A DNA stretch of 64,000 nt, taken from Linanthus parryae. Taxonomy: Eukaryota > Streptophyta > Magnoliopsida > Ericales > Polemoniaceae. The position numbers were made by a program, and so were the translations under genes. Location: assembly GCA_023055425.1 (NCBI GenBank), contig JALGPY010000003.1, positions 16,117,001 through 16,181,000 on the forward strand. Reading direction: 5' to 3'. A model generated the notes under the pieces. That model made no database searches, was not told the DNA's origin, and was given only the letters and a program-made list of their open reading frames with translations. Positions within the stretch are counted from its first letter, which is position 1. Each line of letters begins with the position of its first letter. Below, one piece after another: positions 32,131 to 42,320 of the stretch.

Positions 32131-33646
32131 ATTTCTAAAAAAAAGGCAAGTACATTTTGAAAAAGTTTTCTGTCACTAAAAACTTCAAAAGGGTTTGAGA
32201 TTTGTTTGGGGATATCTCTGGCCTGAAGATGGATACTAATGAGTCACGTATCTTATTTTCTCCTGGTATAGATATTGTGATAGAATCAGAAGTAGAAAAT
32301 ATTTTGCGAATTCCCGATCTCAAAGAGAGTGCTATCTATCTAGCCATCCGTATGTTCTGGGGAAATTCCAAAAAGAATGTCATAGCTATACTCACCAAAA
32401 GAATTATCCATGAATTTAAGTTTTGAAGTATCATATCCTATCGCATGGTGGAATGAAAGTTGTGGTCAATGCAGTAATCCAAAGTCTTTCGAGTTACATA
32501 ATGTCATGCATCCTAGTGCCGACCTCACTCATCAACGCCATCACTGAAGCCATCGAAAACTTTTGGTGGTGTAATGACACTACAAAGAAAAAGATTTGTT
32601 GGATTGCTTGGATAATCTAACAAATATTAAGAAGGACGGAAGACTTGGTTTTGAAGATTTAAAGAGCTTTATTTAGCTCTTGTTTTAAAACAAGCTTGGA
32701 GAGTGGCAAGTAACCGAGAGTTGTTGGTATCTAAAGTTCTCATAGCTATATATATCATAATGACTCTTTTTGGGCTGCAATTAGAGGATAGATGACTTGT
32801 GATATTTGGAAAATCTTGATTAGGGCTAGGAAATTTCTTGAAGCAGATTCTAGGTGGATGATTGGAAATGGTAAGTTGGAGGGTTTTCAGTGATTAGTGG
32901 ATCCCTTCCAACCCTTCTAATGGTTTGAAACTCAAATGTGGAGATGAATGCCTCTAACTCAAAGTTTCATGCCTGGTGGGTGGATATGATCAATACTATG
33001 TTGGATAGAGCCACTACCACATCTATTCTTAGCATTCATCTCCATGGTCAGACATTGAAGACAAAAGAATTTGGCACTGATCCAAGAATAGAGACTATTT
33101 TTTTGAACCTGGTTATAAAATTGTTACAAGGTTATTGAAGGAAGAAACAAACTCAAGAGGGGATAGAAGCATGGATAGATCTTCCATGAATATTGGTAAT
33201 GAACTTTTCAAACTTTATTGTTCTCTCAAACTCCCTCCAAAACTAATATTTTTTGTGAAGAATCAATTCTAGTGTCATCCCTAGCAAAATGAACTTAGGC
33301 ACGATGTGCAATGCTAGTGACATCATTTGTCACATCTGTGATACACATTTAGAAACAATTGAGCATATTCTTTTCAATGTGGGTGAACTAAACCTGTTTA
33401 CTTTGCTACTATCCTCCTAAACTTAAGTACGTGCGAATGTGACTTCTCCACAAGGGGGTGGTATACAACAATGTCTGACTTCACCAGAGAAACGAAGGTT
33501 GTGAGAAATACCATGGAGCAATTTTTTCTCACATCTTGTAACATTTGGCTAGCCAAAAACATGCTTGTGTTCAATGGTGTGATGCCTAATCTGTTGGATG
33601 TGATAGAGTAAATTTTCAGATGGAGGAGATCTTCATCCAAGCCAAC
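32131..33646 (+). pseudogene. LINE part 2 (post-RT region)
   Basis: Resumes with FGDISGLKMDTNESRILFSP, then MFWGNSKKNVI, VVNAVIQSLSSYIMSCILVP, NFWWCNDTTKKKICWIAW and further RARKFLEADSRWMIGNGK. These are the blocks that follow the FADD box in plant LINEs. Several stops and frame changes show it is dead. The C-terminal zinc-finger-like part near 33240-33400 (LPPK...) is also visible. It is cut at TTA 33647-33649 by a MITE. Confidence 0.85.
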
Positions 33647-33649
33647 TTA

Positions 33650-34095
33650 GGGCTAGTTTGGGAATGCTGTGGCGGTGGTAGAAAGCTGCTGTGTGAAAAC
33701 GCGGTAGAAAGCTGCTGTGAATTTTTGATAAAATGTTGTTTGGTAAATATTACGTAGAAGCTGCTGTGAAATATTGATATAGTAATTTTGTGTTTGGTAA
33801 AATCAACTGTGAAGTTGCTGTGAGAGGGTAAAATGACAAAAATATATGACACGTGTCATTTCCGGAAAGATAACTATTGTTATTTTAAAAAATTGTAAGG
33901 TCAAAATCGGTTGTAGATAAATTAATCAAAAGCACTTTCTGGAAAAGCATCTCCCCCCTTGCTTCCTGAAAACTGCTGTGGGACAGCAGAAACTGTCCGA
34001 AAAAGCAGAAATTTTATTTTTACCAAACACACTAAAATTGCTTCTGCTGTCAGAAAGCAGCTGTGCTGGCAGCAGAAGCATTCCCAAACTCACCC
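33650..34095. mobile_element. Tourist-like MITE (copy B, intact ends)
   Basis: A 446-bp element beginning GGGCTAGTTTGGGAATGC and ending GCATTCCCAAACTCACCC. It is flanked by TTA on both sides (33647-33649 and 34096-34098). TTA duplications and GGG...GTTTGG ends are typical of PIF/Harbinger-derived Tourist MITEs. It shares its whole length with 13842-14278, including a GACACGTGTC palindrome. Confidence 0.88.
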
Positions 34096-34098
34096 TTA

Positions 34099-34202
34099 AA
34101 TACCATACCACAAAACTCAGAAGAGGCAAATTTAGTTCCAACTCCCAGTATAGTTGGAGTCCTCCTACATATAATACACTAAAAGCTAACTATGAGGCCA
34201 AC
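34099..34202 (+). pseudogene. LINE part 3 (start of RNase H domain)
   Basis: Short LINE segment between two insertions reading QYSWSPPTYNTLKANYEAN. This is the W.PP....KAN start of the RNase H domain that ends many plant LINEs. It continues through 36043-36054 and again from 60168. Confidence 0.75.
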
Positions 34203-34422
34203 TGAAATACCCCGTTTTGTGAAAATGGGTATTTATGATATTACTATAATTATTGAGTGATAATATAATAATATTATAAGTATTCGGTGTTAATATGCTA
34301 CTATTAAATTTTATGATATTATTTGGTGTCAATATGACATTAGTATAAGTGTTGGGAGCTAATCTTATTGGTACGGAGTGACATCCCCGGGTTTCGGGTT
34401 TGCTCAATTTGGGGGTGTTACA
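34203..34422 (+). repeat. Shortened 5' LTR of the gypsy remnant
   Basis: Only 220 bp between TGAAATACCCC and GGGTGTTACA. The long LTR body visible in the downstream copy (for example GACGAAGGACACGTCGAG near 34998) is absent here, so this LTR has an internal deletion. Confidence 0.65.
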
Positions 34423-34424
34423 GT

Positions 34425-34436
34425 TGGTATCAGAGC
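34425..34436 (+). promoter_or_regulatory. Primer binding site of the gypsy remnant
   Basis: TGGTATCAGAGC, complementary to initiator Met tRNA, two bases after the shortened LTR. Confidence 0.88.
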
Positions 34437-36054
34437 CTGGCAATTCAAAAAGAAAATTTAAAACCTGTAGGGGAATTTAAAATGGACATAGGAAAAGAAT
34501 TTAAAATTTGACAAGCCGTTGGGAATTTGGGTAGTCTTGAATAGGACTATTATGTGTTTAAGTCTTTAGAAAATAGACTTAGTAAGCAAGTATCCCTACC
34601 CACCCTCTCCTAGCTAAGAATTTTGGCCTACCTGATTAACTAAGTATTTGGGTTTAAAGTTTTTCATTGGAGTTTGGGTTAGGTGTTGGGTAACCGAAAG
34701 TTGTGAATTGTTTTCGGAAGTCTCGTGTGATCAAAAAAATTAAAGTTTGGGAAAATAACATTCTTGGCTATTCATATATTTATTAATTTCTTTATGAGTT
34801 ATATAATTATAGTTTGATATTTTTTTACAAATAATAAACGTTAGCTTAATAAAGCGTATTTTATTATAAAAGAGGTTATTCACCTTAGCAAGGGTTGGGG
34901 AGAGTTAGTAAGAGATTTATTTCATTTACATATAGGACTTCGTGTGCAATGTGTTGATTAGGATATTATTTAAATTTGTAGGCGGCAATTTCGTTGACGA
35001 AGGACACGTCGAGTATTACTAGGAAGTGATTTGCTTTGCTTGAGATTAAAGGTAAGTAAATATGCCAAGCCTAGTGTGCTTATCTCTTTCGTGTCAAAAC
35101 GAATTCTTGTATTTCTTTACGTCTCAAAATGTGTTTATGTGATGTGACATGCAATATGTGATTTCTACTTGATAAATGTTTTTCTTGGAAATATCACCAT
35201 GATAATGATAATGCATTAATACGTAAAGTGGAATAGTTGTGCGGGGACATTTATGATTATTGTGGTATGGTTACCATTGACATTGGACGGTTTGATCTCG
35301 GTCTTCCGTTTCAATTTATTTTTATTTTAATCCGGTTGCAAGTCCCCGGATAGCTCCTTGTACTCACTCTTCTGGCCGCAAGAAGTCTGTAAGGGGGTGT
35401 CGACACTTAAGGTCTTGGATGCTTGCGAAGTGGTTGGTTGGTTTCCCCCGTCACAACAAAGTAATAATGGATTTTTGGTTTTGTTAACGGAAAGAAGTTA
35501 ACGATGGATTTTGGATTTCCCTAATGATTATAGAAATTGGTTGGAAATATTATGGAATTGGGAACTCTTATATTTTAATACAAGAGTCAACTTTATTACC
35601 GCTGTGTTTGCGAAAAACTCTTACTTACAAATGAGTCATTGTTTTATAACTACCTCATCATCGTTTTACATGTTTGGATGTTTATTTACCAGTATTTCAT
35701 GCTGATTTTGTACTGTGGTGTTTCTTTTTCATTCCGCACCACAGGTTTAGAAGATGGTTATCTGGCGTAGAAGGGGACGCGCATCACATGGGATAATAGA
35801 AGTAGTATTTCATTTGAATTTGAATTCCTTATTAGTTTAAACACTTTAGTTTGTTATGCCGGTTTGTGGCCAGGATGTTGGATTTTTAATAATGCAATAT
35901 TTTCAATTGGATTTAATTATTATTGTGGATGTTTTGTGCTTGCGAACCATGTTATAAAATCTCCTTGTATCCGGGCTCTTCTCGGGTACGGAGTGACATC
36001 CCCGGGTCTCCGGCTTGGGCCATTTGGGGGTGTTACACCAACTGGAATAGAGCT

Positions 36055-37570
36055 TGAAAGTGTGTAATGTAGACTAAATACAGGACATAAATACTCTAGA
36101 AGGGGGGGGGGGGTTGAATAGAGTATGAAAACTTTTGTCAAAACTCAAAACTTAACAAATTAGCTTTGTGTGAAACTCAAATCTCAAGGCCTTGAGATTT
36201 TAGAATACTGTCTGAAACATTCAAAGACAAAACAGAAAGCTTCAAGGCCTTGAACTATTATCAGTTCTAAACAGCTTATGAACCCTAGTTTGATTTGAGT
36301 TGTGTGCTGCAGATAATAATCATACTGAAAAGTAAAGAGCACAAAGCAATTTACAGAGTTCAGTCCCAATGGACCTAATCTCTGCCTGAGGGATCTAATC
36401 CCACCAGGATTGGGCAAACACTTCTTATGACTCACACAAAAACAACCATAGATCTTCAAGCCTGAGTGATTTTCCTTACACTTATACAGCTTGTGGTTCC
36501 AAACCTATCTAGTTCCAGCTACTAACTGTTGAGCTAACAAGAACCTCTTGTTGTTCACTTGAACAACTAACCACTAGGTTAAGTGAGGTTTAAGATAATT
36601 AAAAGATACACAGATTACAAAATAAGTGAAGAACACAGTAGAAGAGATAAGCTATAGAAGTCTGGATGTGTTCTTCTGGAAACTGGATTGATTTGATCTT
36701 CTGGAATCTTGATTGAAGCTTGAATCATTGTGTGTTTGAATGTATGATCTCCCCCGAATTTGTCACACCCTTTCTGAGTATTCTGCAAGCCTCTCTCTCT
36801 TCAAAATTCAAACTCGTCTCTTTTATCCACAGCTGCAACTGATTGAGAGATTTTACGATCTCAGTTCCTATAAATCCTCCTTCTGTTTTCAATTGAAATT
36901 CAAACAACTCTAAGTGGATATCCGTTGGAGTTTTTTGAGATAGCTCTTGCACGTTTAACAAACCTGCAACAACATTAAAGCACAACAACAACAAAATCCA
37001 GAAAGATAACAGTGCTATGACTGTTTGGTTTTCCTGTTTCTGATAAAACTGGTTAAAAGATTAGAACAGTAATCTGTTTAACTTCTAATACATATAAATC
37101 ATGAAAAACAAGTTTAAGACTCTTAGAAGTCAATGAATAATAAAAATAATAAGAATCACAACCTGCAAGAAAGAATCAACTTAGTTCTGTAAAACCTGTC
37201 AGCAGCTCAAGGCACATCTCAAGGCCTTGGAGCTCTGAACCTACTTCACAGATATTCAAAGTTAAACCCAAAAAACTTTGATTATTCCTGTTCTGATCAT
37301 CTGCAATTGTTTTAGATATGTAAATAGTGTAAACTATAAATATATGCAGTAAATCCCTGATCTGTATAATCATATATCCAATCTGCAACACAGAACTGTT
37401 AGAACATATAGAAGGATAAAACAATTCTCAAGGCTTTGAAGTTCTGTCAGTATCTCAAGGCCTTAGAGTATCTGAAATGCTTTGCTGCTTATGTCTTTGT
37501 CTTTGTCTTTGTCTATCATCACTCAAGACAATTACCATCCAAAACACATTCAAGGATCTTTGAATCAACA
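36055..37570 (-). repeat. 3' LTR of the Sirevirus-like element
   Basis: 1516 bp, near copy of 58666-60162. It contains CTCAAGGCCTTGAG at 36183-36196 and variants at 36241, 37218, 37428 and 37455, a long G run near 36100, and a CTTTGT repeat near 37490. It lies on the left because the element reads on the minus strand. Confidence 0.92.
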
Positions 37571-37584
37571 ATCTCCCCCTTGAT
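37571..37584 (-). promoter_or_regulatory. Polypurine tract of the Sirevirus-like element
   Basis: On the minus strand the sequence TCATCAAGGGGGAGAT lies directly before the 3' LTR start (TGTTGATTC). This is the usual copia polypurine form. Confidence 0.85.
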
Positions 37585-37977
37585 GAAAGACAAAACCTAC
37601 AGTCTTGTATAGATTTTCCTTCCACTCATTATGAAAATTAGATAACCACATATTGCAGATACAATAAACAATAAAGCCAGATGACCAGTAAACCACAGAT
37701 AATCAGCAAAAATTTACATATAACCACAGTAATATAATAACACTACAGATTAAACCAAAACAACTACTAAATATTATTATTATTCAAGTACTGCAAGAAA
37801 CACACAATTTCTCCCCCTTTTTTACTTTCATCAAATAAGTATGTAGAAATGTAGGATCATTACTCAGATTCATTAAAAAAAACTTAAAAAAAATTATTGC
37901 TAAAAAGTCAAGGCCTTGAGAACAAAAAAGAAGAATAGAAAGAAATAGAAGATCAAGGCTTTCGCATTCTCTGATCT

Positions 37978-39751
37978 TCACTTCTTCTTTGATGTCTGGC
38001 CTTTCTCTGAGCCTTCTCCAACTTCTTCTTCACTTGCAGCATCTTCAGCAGACTGATTACCTTCTTGTTCAGCTTCCACTTCTGCAACAACTTCTTGAAT
38101 TATCTCATCCACTTTCTTCTTAACCTGTACTGAATCCCCCTCTGTAGCTGCATCAACACCTGTGTCTTCACCAGCATCTTCTTCATCAGTTTGTTCATAC
38201 AAATCCTTTGAAGTAAGCACCACTGGAATTGGCTTCTTTTTCTTCTTCAGAAAATCTCCCAGCCTTTCGTCTGAATCCACACTGGTTTCATGACTAGTAG
38301 CAGAAGGTATCTTTTCGAAGTTCAAACCCTTGATGAAAACATCCTGCTTTCCATTCATAACATTCATCAAGACCTTGAACAGGTTGAATCCAGCTAACAG
38401 GTCAAATAACCTTTGTCTGAGATCTTCAATCTCAACCTGCTCATCTTCAAACTTCTCTACCAACAAAGAGTAATCCTCATTGGCTTGTCCTTTCCCTGAT
38501 GTAGTCCCCTTTAGTTTCACATACTGCTTCTCTGCAAGTTTCTCTTTTGACAAATCTGAATAAAACTTCCAATGTCCTTTCCCAGTCTGAACTACCCCAA
38601 TCCTCTGAATTGCAGTCTCATCAATCAACCCAAAACCTACAGTAATCTTTTCTTCTCCTTTCACAGGTACATCAAAGTACTCAAAGAAAAGAGGTAACAG
38701 GTTGGCATATGGAAGAGGATGGTTTCTAGTTTTGGTTGCACAATAAATCATATGCTCCATAATAACAGTTGTCAAGTCTATCTCAAACCCTTGAGATATC
38801 AGATAAATCAAAATAAGAACCTTATCAGTCACTAACTCCCTTGAGTTCTCCCTAGGAACTACACTTCTCATCAGAATTGTAAACAGAATTTTGGCTTCAC
38901 AGTTGAGCACAGAGTGTGTCAACTGCTTTGGATCAGAGGATACACCATCAATGAAAAACATCTCATTTGCCTTATCCAGACACTCCTTCCTATCAGGGTA
39001 ATCTCCAACATTATATTTCCTAGGAATGCCCAAGACTTTGGCAAAAGTCCTATGATCTAACCTCAAATCCCCCCAGCCAATTTTGAAGTTAACACCATTT
39101 ATCATCACCTTCATAAACCAAATTCAGATAAAATAACCTAGTTAACATGGGATAGGCCTTTGAACTAGGATTTAACACCTTACAAAAAGCAAATTCTCTT
39201 AACTTTCTCATGCAGTCAATATCCAATTTATCCAACAATTCTTTAGAAACCATACTACAGAAAGCTACCTTAGACGAAGCATAACCTTGCATCCATACAA
39301 TTCTAACCTCAGAACTAACAAACCAGTTTGTAGGAAGTACATTCTTACCTTGATAACCTTTCTTGGTTGCAGAAGCAACCTGCTTAACCCTAGTTTTCTT
39401 CTATGAGGGTTTGCTCTTTTCTTGTTCTCCTTCAGATGGTTTCTTCTTGCTTTCTTGAGCAGATTTACCTTTTTCTTCTTCACCAGTCCTTTTCTTTTCT
39501 CCCCCTTTCTTCTTCTCTGACCTAGGTTGATCACCACCCTGAGTCTGTGTCTCCTTCTGTGGATCAATGCTTGAGCCTTCATCTCCCTTCTCTGTTCTGG
39601 ACTTCTTTGCAGGAGGAGTGTCCTCGTGCAAGCTCTGAGTGTTTTCTAAATCTGAATCAGAAATCACTATCTTCTCCTTCTTATTTGCCCTCTTCTTGGA
39701 TCTTCCAGAAGGCTTTCCCTGTTGCTGAATTCTGGCTGATTTGCGCTCCAT
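37978..39751 (-). pseudogene. Extra ORF downstream of pol in the Sirevirus-like element
   Basis: From ATG 39751 the frame starts with a Lys/Ser-rich region (GRSKKRANKKEK, AKKSR) and runs to a TAG at 39401-39403. It continues in the same frame after that stop to about 39089. Then it shifts one frame near 39100 and runs to a stop at 37978, in all about 590 codons. The middle part (LVYEG, then INGVNFKIGWGDLRLDHRTF, AKVLGIP) resembles the putative plant transposon protein domain found in extra ORFs of plant retroelements, in my judgement. The C-terminus is acidic and Glu/Lys-rich. It stands where Sireviruses may carry an env-like gene, but I see no signal peptide or membrane helix. Function unknown. 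Confidence 0.6.
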
Positions 39752-40217
39752 TTTGGAGTTTAGGGTTTTGAGAAGAGAATGTGATTGAGAGAAACTGAGA
39801 GAGAGATAGAGAGAGAGAGAGAGGAGAGTCGTAGAAAGTTGAGAGAGAATGAGAGGAAAAAGCCCTGACTTTCAGCTTAAGTAGGTTGAAAAGGATGAGT
39901 CATAAAAGGATTCTGCTAAATCAACATGCAAAATAGAATCTTGAAAAAATATTTTTGGATATTTTAGAAAATTCTCCGAGTAATTCAAAGATTATACAGT
40001 TATCTAAAAAGATAAGATATAATATTTGATGATCCATTTTTTTGAAAAAAAATATTACAGATATTTTCAAGACCTGGAGAACAATCTCAAGGCCTTGAGA
40101 TTTTCTGCAGTTTGAGAAACTTCAAAGCTTTGAGGTATACTTTCAAGGCTTTAGAAAGTATAATCTAAAGGCTTTGAGATTTCAGCACATAGTCTCATAT
40201 AAGTACTGATACTCCCC
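39752..40217 (-). other. Spacer between RNase H and the extra ORF
   Basis: Non-coding. It includes GA repeats near 39800 (the CT-rich leader of the extra ORF on the coding strand) and three copies or variants of the CTCAAGGCCTTGAG palindrome near 40086, 40120 and 40142. Confidence 0.6.
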
Positions 40218-41350
40218 CTAAACCAAAGCATCCTTGTTTAACATCCCCTATTCAAGCCTTAGAGATGAAAACCTCTCATCTAGAAAAGGTTTAGTGAAAA
40301 TATCAGCAATCTGCATTGAAGTAGAAATAAAATTTAAAACAACATCACCTTGTTCTGCATGATCTCTAAGGAAATGATGTCTCACATCAATGTGCTTGGT
40401 TCTTGAGTGCTGGACTGGATTCTTAGAGGTTGAGATAGCACTTGTGTTGTCACAATGAATAGGCACATTTCTGAAATTGTAGCCAAGATCTCTAAGTTGC
40501 TGAGCAATCCATAACACTTGTGAACAACAAGCACCAGCTGCAATGTATTCAGCTTCTGCAGTTGATAATGCTACATAATTTTGTTTTTTGGAGTGCCAAC
40601 TGATCAATTAAGATCCAAGAAATTGACAGCATCCAGAAGTACTTTTCCTGTCTACTTTATATCCTGCAAAATCTGCATCTGAATAGCCACTCAACATAAA
40701 ATTAGATCTTCTTGGGTACCAAATCCCCAAGTCTCTGGTTCCATTCAAATATCTAAAAATTCTTTTGACTGCAGTTAAATGACTTTCCTTAGGATCTGCT
40801 TGGAATCTAGCACACATACAGACACTGAACATAATATCAGGTCTACTAGTAGTTAAATACAACAGTGATCCAATCATACCGCTGTATTCCTTTTGATTCA
40901 CACTCTTACCATTTGAATCTTTGTCTAAAGAGAGTGATGAACTCATAGGGGTCTTAAGCACCTTGGACTGTGACATATTGTACTTGTTCAATAAGTCCTT
41001 GGTATACTTTTCTTGATGTACAAAAATTTCTTTCTTCATTTGTAAGATATGAAGTCCAAGAAAGAAATTCAGTTCACCCATTAAGCTCATCTCAAACTCC
41101 CTGCACATCAGACTAGAACTCTTTTGAAAGAGCATCATTAGTAGCACCAAATAGAATATCATCTACATAGATCTGAACTACTAACAAATCACTTTGATGA
41201 TGTTTAATGAAAAGAGTTTTGTCAACTAGGCCTCTTTTGAAATTATTTTCAGGTAGAAATTTTGAAAGCCTGTCATACCAAGCCCTTGGAGCTTGTTTTA
41301 ATCCTTATAGAGCTTTGTATAGTTTATAAACATGATCAGAAAAGTTTTCA
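40218..41350 (-). pseudogene. Sirevirus-like reverse transcriptase (second half) and RNase H
   Basis: Minus-strand reading with breaks: LKQAPRAWYDRLSKFL, the catalytic YVDDILFGAT near 41150, then FFLGLHI, GSLLYLTTSRPDI, RNase H GYSDADFAG, STAEAEYIA and the His block RTKHIDVRHHFLRDH. It ends at IFTKP with the normal stop at about 40218. Frame changes and stops occur after YVDD (near 41110), at 40608 and near the end, so no active enzyme is made. Confidence 0.88.
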
Positions 41351-42320
41351 TCTTAAAAGTCAGGTGGTTGTGCTACAAAAACATCTTCTTGTAAATATCC
41401 ATTCAGAAAAGCACATTTGACATCCATTTGATAAATTTTTATGTGATTGTGAGATGCAAATGCAAGAAGTATTCTAATAGCTTCTAACCTGGAAACAGGA
41501 GCAAAAGTCTCCTCATAATCTATACCTTCTTCCTGATTATATCCTTGAGCTACTAGTCTGGCTTTATTTCTTACCACTTTGCCATTCTCATCAAGCTTGT
41601 TTCAGAATACCCATCTGGTTCCAATAACTGATTTCTCTTTAGGTCTGGGAACCAGATTCCATACATTGTTTCTTTCAAACTCATTCAGATCACTCTGCAT
41701 TGCAATGATCCAGTCTGCATCTTCTAGTGCATCCTTGGTATTTTTAGGCTCAATCAAAGATACAAATGCACTAAAAGCACACAAGTTCTTCAATTCTCCT
41801 CTTGTCTGAGTTCCAGTTGATGGATATGATATGATGTTATCAGCTTGATGATCTGCAAGGTACTTAAACTTCTTTCTTGGTACCCAGGAATATTCTCCTT
41901 CAAGGCTTTGAGTCCTTGAAACAGTATAGGGAGCATCATAGAAGTTTCAGCTTCTCTCTCAAGGCTTTGAGATTTTGGTTCAACAGGAGGTTCAATGCCT
42001 TGAGATTCTGCTGATTGATTATGCACATTAGTTTTGCCTTTGTCTTCTTTCACAGCATCATCATCTGATTCATGCTTGTTCAAAACTAGATGTGCAAAAC
42101 TTTCACTCAGAGAATCCTTAGTACTTTCATCAAAGATTACATGAATACTCTCTTCCACAATCTTGATTTTTCTATTATAAACCCTATAACCTTTGCTAGT
42201 TTGAGAGTATTCAAGAAATACACCTTCATCACTTCTAGCATCAAACTTACCAAGATTGTCTCTACCATTATTATGCACAAAACAAATACAACCAAAATGT
42301 TTAAAATAAGAAACAGTAGG
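41351..42320 (-). pseudogene. Sirevirus-like integrase C-terminus and first half of RT
   Basis: Starts right at the solo-LTR insertion with SYFKHFGCICFVHNNG and continues with KFDARSDEGVFLEYS. After an acidic spacer come [39 protein letters not shown] and [12 protein letters not shown]. It is broken by a frameshift near 41870-41800 and stops near 41600 and 41351. Two palindrome variants lie inside the spacer (41899 and 41958). Confidence 0.87.

Larger units (their letters stand above)
34203..36037 (+). mobile_element. Shrunken Ty3/gypsy element (Tekay/Del-like)
   Basis: 1835 bp starting TGAAATACCCCG and ending GGTGTTACA, with perfect 5-bp duplications CCAAC (34198-34202 and 36038-36042). A sequence around GGAGTGACATCCCCGGGT...GGGGGTGTTACA occurs twice, at about 34374-34422 and 35985-36037, marking the ends of two LTRs. 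The first is followed by the TGGTATCAGAGC primer site. No gag or pol remains. Strand follows the primer site. Confidence 0.8.

Noticed and set aside
37480..37520. CTTTGT tandem repeats as a CRISPR-like or satellite array
   Set aside because: A short microsatellite copied with the LTR (also near 60080). No spacers, and CRISPR is not expected in a plant.
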